Of a stretch of DNA of 64,000 nucleotides, positions 28,957-41,884 are shown piece by piece. Both the position numbers and the translations under genes were made by a program. Each line of letters opens with the position of its first letter. The first letter of the stretch is position 1. Source of the stretch: an uncultured Bartonella sp. (lineage in GTDB: Bacteria; Pseudomonadota; Alphaproteobacteria; Rhizobiales; Rhizobiaceae); the NCBI GenBank assembly GCA_946478235.1, contig CAMLBF010000008.1, positions 59,767-123,766 of the forward strand, given 5' to 3'. Under the pieces are notes generated by a model. That model ran no database searches. It saw only the letters and a program-made list of their open reading frames with translations, and had not been told where the DNA came from.

Positions 28957-28974
28957 GTGCCTGTTAATAGGCAC
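28957..28974 (-). promoter_or_regulatory. small hairpin just upstream of the rpsA ribosome binding site
   Basis: Six-base arms GTGCCT and AGGCAC with a 6-base loop lie 16 bases before the rpsA start codon, directly upstream of AGGAG. S1 represses its own translation in E. coli by binding its leader. A similar role here is inference. Confidence 0.35.
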
Positions 28975-29068
28975 GAGCGCCGGGTTAGTGTTAAAATGGT
29001 ATTCTTTCCAAGCCACCTGCAATTTATGCAGACTATTTCGGCGCAAGGCCGGAAAAAATACAAAACTG

Positions 29069-31077
<2,009 letters not shown>

Positions 31078-31331
31078 TTAACATATGGTTTTCTATACGT
31101 CATGGAAAAATGTCACGCTGCGCACTAAAATGGTTAGCATTGGCATTGTTTATCTTTGACAAAAGCATTATTTTGCGCTTAAGCACCTAAAACAGTTTTT
31201 TAATGAAACCAAAACGTATTTTTTCTATGATCTGGTTTGTAACCTATCGTGAAAAATACATAACAGGCACGTGTTTGTTTTGATTTGTTTTACAAGTTGA
31301 AACAATCCGACCAACCAAAGAGGCTCGGTCC

Positions 31332-31724
31332 ATGGCAAAACCTGAACTTGGAACCAAACGTATTGACCCAGAAACGGGTAAAAAATTCTATGACCTCAAT
31401 CGGGATCCGATTGTGTCACCTTATACTGGCTTATCCTATCCTCGCTCATACTTTGAAGCTTCAGCTGAAGCCAAAGGTGAAGATGATGAAGATACAGAGA
31501 CAGAAGAGCTGGATACAGCACTTGAAAAGCCAGAATTCATCTCGCTTGAAGATGCCGATGATGAAGCCAAGGGTGATGACGACATTCCTGATATGGGCGA
31601 TGATGACGTTGACCTTGGCGATGATGATGATGCATTCTTGCCAGACGATGAAGACGACGAAGATGATGATGTAAGTGGCATTATCACTGGTGGCAACAAA
31701 GTCCACAAAGACGACGACATCTAA
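31332..31724 (+). CDS. TIGR02300/FYDLN acidic family protein
   Basis: This is a small protein of unknown function restricted to alphaproteobacteria, recognised by its FYDLN motif. The 130-residue protein begins MAKPELGTKRIDPETGKKFYDLN, with the motif at 19-23. PYTGLSYPRS follows, and then a long acidic tail in which Asp and Glu dominate from about residue 50 to 115. The tail is likely disordered. It lies just upstream of tRNA-Ala and downstream of the divergent aroA gene, the usual place in this order. The acidic repeats are simple-sequence codon runs (GAT/GAC/GAA), giving a spurious Ser-rich antisense frame. Confidence 0.92.
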   Translation: MAKPELGTKRIDPETGKKFYDLNRDPIVSPYTGLSYPRSYFEASAEAKGEDDEDTETEELDTALEKPEFISLEDADDEAKGDDDIPDMGDDDVDLGDDDDAFLPDDEDDEDDDVSGIITGGNKVHKDDDI

Positions 31725-31860
31725 TGTTTTATAGAGGGAAGATGCTTTCTTTTTATAAAGATTGCAAATTCCCTCTTGATCTTCTGCTTCTGTCATTTTA
31801 AGAAGCCGCATCGGGTAATTGTTTCTTTTATAAGAGAGTCAATTATCTTATGTCTCTGAT

Positions 31861-31936
<76 letters not shown>

Positions 31937-32095
31937 TTTTTTCAAGAATCTCATATTCAACAAGATTTTGCCGTGTTATTTCTTTAATTGGGATTCTTTA
32001 GGCAGGATTTCTCAGCCGATATTTTCAGTTATTTATCAGCTGTTTTATTTTCAGGTAAAATTCAACCCGAATAGTGCCACGGTAAGGAAAATAAC

Positions 32096-33163
32096 ATGGC
32101 TGGGAAGAAGCAACATTTTATCCCAAGATTATTTGTAAAATACTTCTCGGAAAATCCTGAAACAAAAAATCCCAAGATATGGTTTTATCGCTACCAAAAA
32201 GATCCTTATAGCAGTGGCATCAATGACGCGCCTGCAAAGCGATATTTCTATTCCTATATTGAAGACGATGAAATCAATCATAGTCTGGATGATAAAATTA
32301 CAAAATATGAAGAAAGGACAATCGCACCAATTTTATTACAACTTCAATCATCCGATGTTGGACAACAAATAGATCCTATTCTTCCCGCGCATTTAATTTC
32401 TCATCTGATAATTCGAAATGATCATGCCCGCCAATTTGCCGCCAACGCTATAAAAAATGGTCTCAAAACATTGAAACCAAACATATGCAACAAAAATAAT
32501 TTAAAGAGTGCAATTCTGAAGGATCTACAGCAGCCACATGGCTTTTTTCAATCAGAGGTGACAGAATTTATAAAAGAAAAATTTCCTTATCATACTGAAT
32601 TTGAAATAAATATTATAAAAAATGCTGTTATTTTAAATATATTTAATAACAATATTGATAAATTTACTGAAGAAATTGAATGTTATTTCAATATTGCAAT
32701 TGATAATATTTTTAGTTGTAACGTTAATAATCTTAATAATCTTATAAATAAAAAAAATAAAAATATTATTGAAGCACCTAAAATTATAAACAGCCTAAAA
32801 TCATTCAAATGGGTTATGCAAAAAACAGATGGATATTTCGTGCTTCCCGATTGCATATCAGTATGCCGTGAAGGATCTCAATATGGTTCGTTAATATTCT
32901 CTTCTCTAGACGACATTGACACAGTTTATTGTCCAATATCTCACAATAAAATGTTAATTGGATCAAAAACAGGAGAAACTGAAGTCCCAGAAAACATCAA
33001 CTTAATATTTGCCAAAAATTCATGGGATTTTTTTATCTCGGCGTTCGAAAATAAAACGAATGAAACTCTATCAAAATCTATGCGCGAAGATGCTATCTCG
33101 CAGATTAATCGTGAAATAGAAGATTTAGCGAAAAATTTTTCCGTCGAATCTGTTTTCCTGTAA
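32096..33163 (+). CDS. DUF4238 domain protein, probably acquired
   Basis: This 355-residue protein starts MAGKKQHFIPRLFVKYFS. The HFIPR...F pattern at residues 7-18 is the hallmark of the DUF4238 family, whose function is unknown to me. No membrane segment, signal peptide or known catalytic motif is visible. The middle (about nt 32580-32790) is extremely AT-rich, with runs of Asn, Ile and Lys codons unlike neighbouring genes. It sits between tRNA-Ala and bluB as a single gene. These points suggest horizontal acquisition at a tRNA site. No second copy of the tRNA 3-prime end was found nearby, so integrase-mediated insertion is not shown. Confidence 0.75.
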   Translation: MAGKKQHFIPRLFVKYFSENPETKNPKIWFYRYQKDPYSSGINDAPAKRYFYSYIEDDEINHSLDDKITKYEERTIAPILLQLQSSDVGQQIDPILPAHLISHLIIRNDHARQFAANAIKNGLKTLKPNICNKNNLKSAILKDLQQPHGFFQSEVTEFIKEKFPYHTEFEINIIKNAVILNIFNNNIDKFTEEIECYFNIAIDNIFSCNVNNLNNLINKKNKNIIEAPKIINSLKSFKWVMQKTDGYFVLPDCISVCREGSQYGSLIFSSLDDIDTVYCPISHNKMLIGSKTGETEVPENINLIFAKNSWDFFISAFENKTNETLSKSMREDAISQINREIEDLAKNFSVESVFL

Positions 33164-33377
33164 AACGACAATATCAACCGACATAGATAATTGGCGTTCA
33201 TTTACAAAACCGCTTTCTGTCCATAAAATAGTAATCTGACCTATTTTGTTACAAACTTGATTGATAGAATTTATCACTTATAAAGTGTTTATTCTGATAC
33301 AACGTGGTCTCATTGTTGCCGTTGTAGTGATTAATATTTTTCCATCTACATCAATCAGAAACTGGACATCTCATTTC

Positions 33378-34013
33378 ATGTTGGACGATATCTATAAGAT
33401 CATTTATGAGCGGCGCGATGTGCGTGACGAATTTTTGCCTCAACCTTTGAGTGACGATGTCGTTATGCGCCTACTTAACGCTGCCCATAATGCTCCCTCT
33501 GTTGGTTTCCAGCAACCATGGAATTTTATACTCATTCGCGACGAAGCGGTTAAAAATCAGGTAAAAGATATTTTCACACATGCCCAACAACAGGAAGCGG
33601 CAATTTTTGACGATGAGAAAAAGCAACTCTATCATCAGTTAAAACTTCAAGGCATCACCAAAGCACCGCTTAATATTGTTGTCACTTGTGATAAATCACG
33701 TGACGGCAATACCGGATTGGGGCGTTTTCATAATCCGCAAATGTCGGCCTATAGCTGCGTGTGTGCTGTGCAAAATTTGTGGTTGGCAGCACGCGCAGAA
33801 AATATTGGTGTCGGTTGGGTATCTATCTATCATGAACCGAATTTACGAAAATTATTGAATATACCGGACAATATCGAAATTATTGCCTATCTTTGTGTTG
33901 GCTATGTTAGCCACTTTTATGATAGCCCCGAATTGGAGCAAAAAGGTTGGCGTAAGCGCGTACCGCTCGAAGAGCTTATTTACTATGAAAAGTGGCCAGA
34001 CACTGCGAAATAA
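33378..34013 (+). CDS. bluB: 5,6-dimethylbenzimidazole synthase
   Basis: BluB is a flavin-destroying nitroreductase-fold enzyme that converts reduced FMN to dimethylbenzimidazole, the lower ligand of vitamin B12. From the ATG at 33378 it is 211 residues. It contains RRDVRDEFLPQPLSDD, NAAHNAPSVGFQQPWNF and GLGRFHNPQMSAYS, all characteristic of BluB rather than generic nitroreductases. GVGWVSIYHEP is the conserved C-terminal FMN region. A longer frame from 33261 adds 39 residues with no family resemblance. No other cobalamin gene is in the window. Confidence 0.93.
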   Translation: MLDDIYKIIYERRDVRDEFLPQPLSDDVVMRLLNAAHNAPSVGFQQPWNFILIRDEAVKNQVKDIFTHAQQQEAAIFDDEKKQLYHQLKLQGITKAPLNIVVTCDKSRDGNTGLGRFHNPQMSAYSCVCAVQNLWLAARAENIGVGWVSIYHEPNLRKLLNIPDNIEIIAYLCVGYVSHFYDSPELEQKGWRKRVPLEELIYYEKWPDTAK

Positions 34014-34157
34014 TATTGCGTATAACACATATATTTCTTTCTGATTATAAGCAAAAAGTGATAGCACAACTTCTGTAATAGGGTATTAAAAGCCTTGCGT
34101 TTATAAGTTGTCTGCTGCACAACACATGCAGATTGGAATTATTCAAGGAAATTTAAA

Positions 34158-35996
34158 ATGCCTCCTTATCGCTCAAGAACCTCTACGCATGGTCGTAATA
34201 TGGCCGGTGCCCGTGGCTTATGGCGTGCCACTGGAATGAAAGACGGAGATTTTGGTAAGCCGATTATTGCTATCGCAAATTCATTCACACAATTTGTGCC
34301 GGGTCATGTGCATCTAAAAGACCTCGGACAATTGGTTGCGCAAGCGGTCGCAAAAGCTGGCGGCGTGGCAAAAGAGTTTAACACGATTGCTGTCGATGAT
34401 GGTATTGCTATGGGGCATGATGGCATGCTTTATTCCTTGCCATCTCGTGAAATTATTGCAGATTCCGTTGAATATATGGTCAATGCACATTGTGCCGATG
34501 CTTTGGTGTGTATTTCCAATTGTGATAAAATTACTCCCGGAATGTTGATGGCTTCTTTGCGGCTGAATATTCCCACCATTTTTGTTTCTGGTGGCCCAAT
34601 GGAAGCTGGAAAAATTAACTGGAAAGGTGAAAAGCTTTCAGTTGATTTGGTTGACGCCATGATTGCAGCCGCTGATGATCATAATAGCGATGCGGAAATT
34701 GCCGAAATGGAGCGTTCAGCTTGCCCGACATGTGGTTCATGTTCTGGAATGTTCACGGCAAATTCAATGAATTGTCTGACGGAAGCATTAGGGCTTTCTC
34801 TGCCAGGAAATGGTTCTACACTTGCAACACACACCGACCGTAAGCGCTTGTTTGAAGAAGCCGGTGAACGTATTGTTGAGCTAGCCAAGCGCTACTATGA
34901 AAAAGATGATGAAACAGTTCTTCCACGCTCGGTTGCGTCTTTAAAAGCATTTGAAAATGCCATGACATTGGATATTTCCATGGGTGGTTCAACCAATACT
35001 GTTTTGCATCTTCTAGCCGCTGCACAAGAAGCTGAATTAGACTTTACCATGGCAGATATTGACCGGTTATCACGCCATATTCCGGTTATTTGTAAAGTTG
35101 CACCTGCTGTTGCCAATGTTCATATGGAAGATGTCCATCGCGCGGGTGGTGTCATGGCAATTCTGGGTGAATTGGACCGCGCAGGCTTGATTAACACATC
35201 TGTCTATACTGTTCATGAACCAACGTTGAAAGATGCGTTGCGCCGATGGGATGTCAAGCAGACAAATGACCCCACTGTACACGAATTTTACCGTGCAGCG
35301 CCCGGCGGTGTTCCAACACAAACAGCTTTTAGTCAATCACGGCGCTATGAAACGGTTGATCTGGATCGTGAAAAAGGTGTTATTCGTGATGTTGACCATG
35401 CCTATTCGAAAGATGGCGGATTAGCTGTTCTTTATGGTAATTTAGCGGTCGATGGTTGTATTGTTAAAACTGCTGGTGTTGATGAATCCATTTTGAAGTT
35501 TAATGGTCTTGCCCGTATTTTTGAAAGTCAGGATTCGGCTGTGGTTGGCATTTTGAATGGCAAGATCAAACCTGGTGATATTGTCCTTATTCGTTATGAG
35601 GGACCACGCGGCGGACCAGGCATGCAAGAAATGCTTTATCCTACTAGTTATCTAAAATCCAAAGGACTGGGTAAGGCCTGTGCTTTGATTACAGACGGAC
35701 GCTTTTCTGGTGGCTCATCGGGCTTATCTATTGGGCACGTTTCGCCAGAGGCCGCGGAAGGTGGTACAATTGGATTGGTGGAAGAAGGGGATATTATTGA
35801 AATCGATATTCCTAACCGTAAAATCCATCTTGCTGTTGATGACAAGGAACTTGAAGCACGCCGTGATGCCATGATGAAAAAAGGTGACAAAGCGTGGAAA
35901 CCGGAAGAAGTCCGCAAACGCAAGATTACCAAAGCATTACGGGCTTATGCTGCCATGACAACGTCTGCGTCCAAGGGGGCAGTTCGTCAAATTTAG
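34158..35996 (+). CDS. ilvD: dihydroxy-acid dehydratase
   Basis: IlvD makes the 2-keto acid precursors of valine and isoleucine using an iron-sulfur cluster. The 612-residue protein has Cys122 in [10 protein letters not shown], and Cys189, Cys192 and Cys195 in [12 protein letters not shown]. The metal-binding [11 protein letters not shown] and the C-terminal [16 protein letters not shown] are also present. A purine-rich AAGGAAA box precedes the ATG. A hairpin at 36008-36047 follows the stop. Its presence indicates a retained branched-chain pathway, unusual for host-restricted Bartonella. Confidence 0.96.
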   Translation: MPPYRSRTSTHGRNMAGARGLWRATGMKDGDFGKPIIAIANSFTQFVPGHVHLKDLGQLVAQAVAKAGGVAKEFNTIAVDDGIAMGHDGMLYSLPSREIIADSVEYMVNAHCADALVCISNCDKITPGMLMASLRLNIPTIFVSGGPMEAGKINWKGEKLSVDLVDAMIAAADDHNSDAEIAEMERSACPTCGSCSGMFTANSMNCLTEALGLSLPGNGSTLATHTDRKRLFEEAGERIVELAKRYYEKDDETVLPRSVASLKAFENAMTLDISMGGSTNTVLHLLAAAQEAELDFTMADIDRLSRHIPVICKVAPAVANVHMEDVHRAGGVMAILGELDRAGLINTSVYTVHEPTLKDALRRWDVKQTNDPTVHEFYRAAPGGVPTQTAFSQSRRYETVDLDREKGVIRDVDHAYSKDGGLAVLYGNLAVDGCIVKTAGVDESILKFNGLARIFESQDSAVVGILNGKIKPGDIVLIRYEGPRGGPGMQEMLYPTSYLKSKGLGKACALITDGRFSGGSSGLSIGHVSPEAAEGGTIGLVEEGDIIEIDIPNRKIHLAVDDKELEARRDAMMKKGDKAWKPEEVRKRKITKALRAYAAMTTSASKGAVRQI

Positions 35997-36007
35997 AACT
36001 ATTCCAT

Positions 36008-36047
36008 GGGCTTATCCGTGATAAATGCTTCATGGATAAGCCTTTAA
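36008..36047 (+). terminator. likely terminator after ilvD
   Basis: Nine-base arms GGCTTATCC and GGATAAGCC pair perfectly, with further pairs inward. A short T-rich tract follows. It begins 12 bp past the ilvD stop. Confidence 0.65.
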
Positions 36048-36118
36048 TTCATTTAATTATTGTGATTGCAATAACGCTATTTTCTAGCAAGATTTAATAC
36101 TATTTTTGCGAGGGATTG

Positions 36119-37675
36119 ATGCCCATCATCAATGCATTGAAACACCACGCAACATATCGACCAGAAAAAATTGCTATAGCGTTTAATAACCAGAGCATAA
36201 ATTATAGCACGCTATACCAACGCACTGAAAACTTCCGCCGTGCCTTAACGACGATAAAAACCAAACCCAACGGGAAATTTGGTATTCCAGAAAATGGTCG
36301 TCTGGTTTTAATGATACTGCCCAATCATCACCAGTTTGCTGAAATTTTTGCTGGTGCATCGTCAAGCCCCAATTGTGTTGCCGTTCTTTCCGTTGAAACG
36401 CCCCTCTCCCAAATGAGAGAAATTATCAGACGTTTGCAACCAGATCTCACAATATGTGAAACTGAAAATAGTGATATTGCCGAGATCATCCGTGATGAGA
36501 AGCTGCAACTTCTCACCGTGGATCATGACCTTGGTAAACACTCGTCTTACGATGATTTCTTGACCAATACCGTGAGCGATTATACCGATTGTGATTTACC
36601 GCATGCACCGTTTTTTATAGGCTTCACATCTGGTACAACAGGTCTTCCCAAAGCTTTTATCAGAACACGCGAAAGTTGGAGAAGATCCCTTGAAGATGGG
36701 CAATCTTTCTTCTCGCTAAAACCAGAACAAAATGTGTTAGCACCCGGTCCAATGGCTCATGGTGTAACGCTTTACGCCTTGGTTGAAGCGTTGGATTGTG
36801 GCCAAACATTTTATGGGCTTGATAAGTTTTCTGTCAGACACGTCACGCACTATCTTCCCGATATTGACCGTTTTGTAGGTGTTCCGACAATGTTGCCAAA
36901 GTTGGCAGAATTTGCAAAAGCCAACACTATGGTTTTCCCGCGCCTTGCGCAATTAATTACTGGTGCATCAAAATTTGATAGGCAACACTTATCCGATGCG
37001 CGTTTCCTGTTTCCAAATGCCAAAATCTATCAATATTATGGTGCTTCCGAATTAAGCTTTATAGCTGTTAATGAAATGACGCCGGAGAGTGTTGATACTG
37101 GTGGCATAATGTCACCGGTAGGAAAGCCATTTCCAGGTGTAGCTGTCACCATTCGTGACAATGAGGGAAATGTCTGTTCAAACGAAACAATTGGTACAAT
37201 CTATGTTGATAGCGCATTGATAGCTTCGGGTTATTTATGGGGTGATAATGGCGAATCCTTCGTGAAAAACCGTCATGGCGCCACTGTTGGTGACCTTGGC
37301 ATGATGGATCATCACAATAATATTTTTGTCATGGGGCGTGCCGGCGGCATGATTATTTCCGGAGGGAATAATATCTATCTTGCTGAAATTGAAACCGCAT
37401 TAAAGAAAATTGCCGGAATAAAGGAAGCTGTCGCTTTAGGACTGCCAGATGCGATATATGGACAGCGACTGGTGGGTGTTGTGGAATTTTCTCAAAACAA
37501 CTACCTTTCGGCTCAACAATTGCGACAACTATGCCTCACAGTGCTTGAACGATATAAGATTCCGAAAGATTTTTTTCGTATTGAAACATGGCCTTTGACA
37601 TGGAGCGGCAAGATTGCACGTGCACAACTGGAACTTATGATAAACCAGCACGCAAAAAATATTGAAAGACTATAA
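36119..37675 (+). CDS. AMP-dependent acyl-CoA synthetase
   Basis: This is an ANL-superfamily ligase that activates a carboxylic acid as acyl-AMP and then acyl-CoA. The 518-residue protein shows the AMP-binding loop FTSGTTGLPKAF near 169, the YYGASEL motif near 307, and the catalytic lysine in WSGKIARAQ near 497. It starts at the ATG at 36119 with GAGGG upstream; an adjacent TTG would add one residue. Its stop overlaps the thiolase start by one base, so the pair is translationally coupled. The acid substrate cannot be read from sequence. B. subtilis yhfT-yhfS is, from memory, a similar ligase-thiolase pair in the biotin (BirA) regulon, so a biotin or pimelate-type role is a possibility. Confidence 0.85.
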   Translation: MPIINALKHHATYRPEKIAIAFNNQSINYSTLYQRTENFRRALTTIKTKPNGKFGIPENGRLVLMILPNHHQFAEIFAGASSSPNCVAVLSVETPLSQMREIIRRLQPDLTICETENSDIAEIIRDEKLQLLTVDHDLGKHSSYDDFLTNTVSDYTDCDLPHAPFFIGFTSGTTGLPKAFIRTRESWRRSLEDGQSFFSLKPEQNVLAPGPMAHGVTLYALVEALDCGQTFYGLDKFSVRHVTHYLPDIDRFVGVPTMLPKLAEFAKANTMVFPRLAQLITGASKFDRQHLSDARFLFPNAKIYQYYGASELSFIAVNEMTPESVDTGGIMSPVGKPFPGVAVTIRDNEGNVCSNETIGTIYVDSALIASGYLWGDNGESFVKNRHGATVGDLGMMDHHNNIFVMGRAGGMIISGGNNIYLAEIETALKKIAGIKEAVALGLPDAIYGQRLVGVVEFSQNNYLSAQQLRQLCLTVLERYKIPKDFFRIETWPLTWSGKIARAQLELMINQHAKNIERL

Positions 37676-38847
37676 TGATCGACGAACAACGCCAACCCGT
37701 CATTCTTGCTGCTGTAAGAACACCAATTGCACGGGCATTTGCTGCCCTAAATACTGTTGAAGTCGAGCATCTCATTGCCCCTCTTATCAACGCATTGTTG
37801 CAGCGCACTGGCATTAATGGTCAAATGATTGACGATGTGATTATAGGCAATGCCGCTGGAGGCGGAGGCAATCTTGCCCGACTTGGGGCGCTTACTGCCA
37901 ACTTGCCGATGGAAATAGCTGGACAAACCATCGATCGGCAATGTGGTTCTGGCCTTGAGGCGATTGTATTGGCAAGTCGCCTCATTCAAGCAGGCGCTGG
38001 CAGTATATATATTGCAGGTGGTGCAGAAAGTGTTTCAACAGCACCATGGCGCGTCAAAAAACCTAAAAAGCCGGGTGAATTGCCGCAATTTTTTAGCCGT
38101 GCTCAATTTTCTCCGGAAACTATAGGCGATCCCGATATGGGAATGACGGCTGAAAATATTGCAAAACATTATGGTATTTCCAGACAAAGACAGGATGCTT
38201 TTGCCTTACAAAGCCATGAAAGAGCAATTCATGCGCAAAAAGCTGGCAGTTATCGTGATGAAATTATCCCGATTGAAACCCCAAAAGGTTTATTTGCTGC
38301 TGACGATTGCCCCCGTCCAAACCTCAATTTACAAACTTTATCCCGATTAAAGCCAGTATTTCAAAAAGACGGCACAGTAACTGCAGGAAATTCTTGCCCA
38401 ATCAATGATGGCGCATGTCTTGTTATCGTAACTTCGCTTGCCCAAGCAAAAGTTCTTGCTGCAACTTATGGGCTATTATTTATCGACAGCGCGGTTATGG
38501 GCGTCGATCCTAATTTTGCCGGTATGGGGGCTGTTGGTGCGACCCGTAAATTATTTGAACGCCAAAGCGCGTTTAATCTATCAAATGTATCCGTTATTGA
38601 ATTCAATGAAGCATTTGCAGCGCAGGTTTTAGCCTCGCTTGATGTAATGCAGATTGCCCCTGACACCATTAATCGCCAAGGCGGAGCAATTGCCCTTGGG
38701 CATCCGTTTGGGGCCTCCGGTGCCATTCTTGTCACGCGTCTTTTCAATCAAATGAAACAAATTGAAAACAACAGTTTGGGTCTTGCGACAATGGGCATTG
38801 GCGGTGGGATGGGAATTAGTGCGCTTTTTCAATCCTATCACGCCTAA
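37675..38847 (+). CDS. thiolase-family protein lacking the second catalytic cysteine
   Basis: This 390-residue protein has the thiolase fold. The nucleophile Cys90 is in DRQCGSGLEA, NEAFAAQ lies near 316, and the catalytic His343 is in GHPFGASGA. The C-terminal loop, normally Cys-Ile-Gly-Gly-Gly with the proton-shuttling cysteine, reads MGIGGGMG, with Gly374 in place of that cysteine. Ordinary acetyl-CoA acetyltransferase activity is therefore doubtful. It could catalyse a condensation or acyl-transfer step on the product of the upstream ligase, with which it shares a TAATG junction. It converges with mutS, with a 19-bp gap. Confidence 0.85.
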   Translation: MIDEQRQPVILAAVRTPIARAFAALNTVEVEHLIAPLINALLQRTGINGQMIDDVIIGNAAGGGGNLARLGALTANLPMEIAGQTIDRQCGSGLEAIVLASRLIQAGAGSIYIAGGAESVSTAPWRVKKPKKPGELPQFFSRAQFSPETIGDPDMGMTAENIAKHYGISRQRQDAFALQSHERAIHAQKAGSYRDEIIPIETPKGLFAADDCPRPNLNLQTLSRLKPVFQKDGTVTAGNSCPINDGACLVIVTSLAQAKVLAATYGLLFIDSAVMGVDPNFAGMGAVGATRKLFERQSAFNLSNVSVIEFNEAFAAQVLASLDVMQIAPDTINRQGGAIALGHPFGASGAILVTRLFNQMKQIENNSLGLATMGIGGGMGISALFQSYHA

Positions 38848-38866
38848 TTCCCTAAATTTGCAATCT

Positions 38867-41632
38867 TTAATGCTTCGCCTTATTGGCTGTACCAATCTGT
38901 TTAAGCTTATAAAGTTCTTCCAAAGCTTCTTTGGGGGAAAGATCATCTGGATTTATTTTACTCAAAGCTTCTTCAACCAAAGAAATTGCATCACCTGTTT
39001 TTTGTGCTGTCTGTTTCAAGGTTACAGAAAAAAGCGGCAAATCATCTATCAATTTGCTACTTTTACCTGCCATTTCCCCTTCTTCCAATTGATGCAAAAC
39101 ATCTTTTGCCCGAGCAAGAACAGCATCCGGCAAGCCTGCCAATTTCGCAACCTGTACGCCATATGATCTGTCTGCCGCACCATTTCCAACCTCGTGCAGA
39201 AAAACAACTTCGCCATCCCATTCTTTTACCTTCATCGTAACATTATGAAGACGTTTGAGTTTTTCAGTTAAAGCTGTCATTTCATGGAAGTGGGTGGCAA
39301 AGATAGCACGGCAATGATTGACTTCATGCAGATATTCAATAGATGCCCAAGCGATGGACAAACCATCAAAGGTAGATGTTCCTCGGCCAATTTCATCTAA
39401 TATCACCAAAGACCGCTCACCAGCCTGATTCAATATCGTTGCTGTTTCAACCATCTCGACCATAAATGTCGATCGTCCATGCGCCAAATCGTCTGATGCA
39501 CCGACCCTACTAAAGAGACGGTCAATAACGCCAATATAAGCAGATCCCGCCGGAACAAATGACCCCATCTGCGCCATTATCGCAATGAGGGCATTTTGTC
39601 TTAGGAATGTAGACTTTCCCCCCATATTCGGACCCGTCAACAACCAAATTGCGCCATAGTTATCGCCACCTTTCGGCGACAGATTACAATCATTGGCCAC
39701 AAAGGGCATTTCTGCCTGCTTGCGCAAGGCCTGCTCCACCACCGGATGACGCCCACCAACGATATTAAAGTTCAATGATTGGTCAACTTTTGGACGACAA
39801 TATCCCTGTTCTTCCGCCAATCGTGCGAGTGCTACAGAAACATCATATGTTGCAAGTGCCTGCGATGCCTTGCGGATATAATCGGCATGTGCTGCTATTT
39901 CTTCAACCAATGCGTCAAAAAGTTCAAGTTCGATTGTCAACGCACGATCAGCTGCATTGGCTATACGACTTTCAAGTTCAGCTAATTCTGTTGTCGTAAA
40001 ACGCATGGCATTTGCCATGGTTTGACGGTGAATAAAACGCCCTTTTGCTTCCACACTATCGGTTAAGGCTGGGGCTTGAAGCGCGGTCACCTCAATATAA
40101 TAACCAAGAATATTATTATGGCGGATTTTCAGTGCTTTTACACCGGTCTCTTCAGCATATCGCCCTTGTAATTCGGCAATCACACGCCGCGATTCATCTC
40201 TTAAGGTGCGCAGTTCATCAAGCTCATTATTGTAATTTGCACGAACAAAACCACCGTCACGTTTTAACAATGGGAGTTCATCAGCAAGCAGCCTATTGAG
40301 ATGATCATCGAGACTGACAGGCAATTGAGCCAGAATGTTTCTGGCGTCATTCAGTTCTTGCGGTAACAAGGCACCATCAAGCAACTCAGTCATTTCGCCT
40401 ATTGTTTCCAACCCCCGCTGAATAGCAGCCATATCTCTTGGCCCACCACGCCCTAAAACCAGACGAGACAATGCCCGTGGCATATCTGGCGCACTTTTCA
40501 AGCTCATATGCAAGGCATCAGCCAAGCGCATATCATTGAGAAAAAACGCCACAGAATCCAGCCGTTCCTCAATTGCGTTTGGTGCGGTTAAAGGTGCCAT
40601 CAAGCGTTCACTCAACAGTCTTGCGCCACCACCTGTCACGGTACGATCAATCGCTTTCATCAAACTGCCATCGCGCTGACCGGATAATGTCCGCGTAAGT
40701 TCCAGATTGATACGGGTTGCCGGGTCGATAAAGAGTGATGACCCTTCATCTTCACGCTCTGGGCGCATAAGAGGAGGACGTTCATTGATCTGCGTTTTTT
40801 CAACATAGCGTATAGCCGCAGAAATTGCAGAAAGCTCCACACGGCTATAATCGGCCAGACCTTCCAAAGTATGCAATTTGAAATAATCGCAAATATTGCG
40901 TTCAGCCATCGCGCTATCAAAAAGACTTGCGGCCTGCGGAACAACAATTCGCCCTAAAATATTGAACAAAGGTCGTAAGGCTTCATCATGGAAAACAGCA
41001 TCGGCGACAATCAATTCTTGTGGGTCAATTCGCATAACATCGGCAAGGAGCCGATCGCCATGCGCTTGGCTCACGCGGAAAACACCTGTCGAAATATCAA
41101 TCCATGCCAAAGCGAATAAATCTTCATGACTTCCCTTTATGCGCGATAACGCCATTAGATAATTTGCACGAGAAGGATCAAGAAGCTTATCCTCTGTCAA
41201 TGTGCCCGGTGTTACAAGACGGATAACATCGCGACGTACAACAGATTTACTCCCTCTTTTTTTGGCTTCAGCTGGATCCTCCGTTTGTTCACAGACCGCC
41301 ACACGATAGCCACACGCAATAAGCTTTTGTAGGTAATCATCGGCGGCGTGTACCGGCACGCCACACATGGGTATATCCTCGCCCAAATGTTTACCACGCT
41401 TTGTCAGTGTAATGCCAAGTGCTCTAGAGGCTTCTATGGCATCATCAAAAAACAGCTCATAAAAATCGCCCATCCGATAGAATAATAACGAATCCTGATT
41501 GGCTGCTTTTATTTCTATATATTGTTCCATCATGGGCGTTGGGCGCTCTTTGCGCACATCATTTGCACGTCCATTTTCGGGGTCAGCAATATTTGTTTTT
41601 ATTTCATCTGCCATGGAATTATCATCTACCAT
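38867..41632 (-). CDS. mutS: DNA mismatch repair protein MutS
   Basis: MutS recognises mismatches and recruits MutL. The mismatch-binding N-terminal domain carries [17 protein letters not shown], with the Phe-X-Glu-like FYE. The ATPase carries Walker [14 protein letters not shown] near residue 665 and [16 protein letters not shown] after it. From the ATG at 41632 it is 921 residues. The longest frame begins at 41734, but its first 34 residues are unlike MutS, and a GGGGAA box supports the inner start. An ATG at 41614 is another option. It is divergent from the malic enzyme gene. Confidence 0.95.
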   Translation of the reverse strand: MVDDNSMADEIKTNIADPENGRANDVRKERPTPMMEQYIEIKAANQDSLLFYRMGDFYELFFDDAIEASRALGITLTKRGKHLGEDIPMCGVPVHAADDYLQKLIACGYRVAVCEQTEDPAEAKKRGSKSVVRRDVIRLVTPGTLTEDKLLDPSRANYLMALSRIKGSHEDLFALAWIDISTGVFRVSQAHGDRLLADVMRIDPQELIVADAVFHDEALRPLFNILGRIVVPQAASLFDSAMAERNICDYFKLHTLEGLADYSRVELSAISAAIRYVEKTQINERPPLMRPEREDEGSSLFIDPATRINLELTRTLSGQRDGSLMKAIDRTVTGGGARLLSERLMAPLTAPNAIEERLDSVAFFLNDMRLADALHMSLKSAPDMPRALSRLVLGRGGPRDMAAIQRGLETIGEMTELLDGALLPQELNDARNILAQLPVSLDDHLNRLLADELPLLKRDGGFVRANYNNELDELRTLRDESRRVIAELQGRYAEETGVKALKIRHNNILGYYIEVTALQAPALTDSVEAKGRFIHRQTMANAMRFTTTELAELESRIANAADRALTIELELFDALVEEIAAHADYIRKASQALATYDVSVALARLAEEQGYCRPKVDQSLNFNIVGGRHPVVEQALRKQAEMPFVANDCNLSPKGGDNYGAIWLLTGPNMGGKSTFLRQNALIAIMAQMGSFVPAGSAYIGVIDRLFSRVGASDDLAHGRSTFMVEMVETATILNQAGERSLVILDEIGRGTSTFDGLSIAWASIEYLHEVNHCRAIFATHFHEMTALTEKLKRLHNVTMKVKEWDGEVVFLHEVGNGAADRSYGVQVAKLAGLPDAVLARAKDVLHQLEEGEMAGKSSKLIDDLPLFSVTLKQTAQKTGDAISLVEEALSKINPDDLSPKEALEELYKLKQIGTANKAKH

Positions 41633-41884
41633 TATATTACATTCCCCGCCTATTCTGTTTAGAGCACAGTAATTTTTAACATAGCTTTTTGAGTTAAACA
41701 GCGGTTTTTTATTTACATCTGCCTCTGTCACCATTATCCACTAGAATGTTATTCCTGTAATGAGATTTCCGGATAACGTAACTTGGCCTATTGCCCTAAG
41801 GCATATCAAAGTTCTAAAAGTTTAACAGAATTTGACAGATTTAGGTGCAGGATTTGCAACGTTTCATCGGAAAATGAAAGAAAA

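Noticed and set aside
31436..31720. Serine-rich open frame antisense to the FYDLN protein
   Set aside because: It is the complement of the acidic GAT/GAC/GAA codon runs of a real gene; no start signal or family pattern.
33225..33247. AAAATAG/CTATTTT inverted repeat after the DUF4238 gene as terminator
   Set aside because: Short AT-only arms and no clear U tract; not convincing in such AT-rich sequence.
33261..33377. 39-residue extension of BluB
   Set aside because: Hydrophobic, no family match, and an ordinary BluB length is obtained from 33378.
41633..41734. 34-residue N-terminal extension of MutS
   Set aside because: The residues are unlike MutS and a better-spaced ribosome binding site precedes the ATG at 41632.
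41734..41742. DnaA box-like sequence upstream of mutS
   Set aside because: It differs from the consensus in the last base and is isolated, so chance is sufficient.
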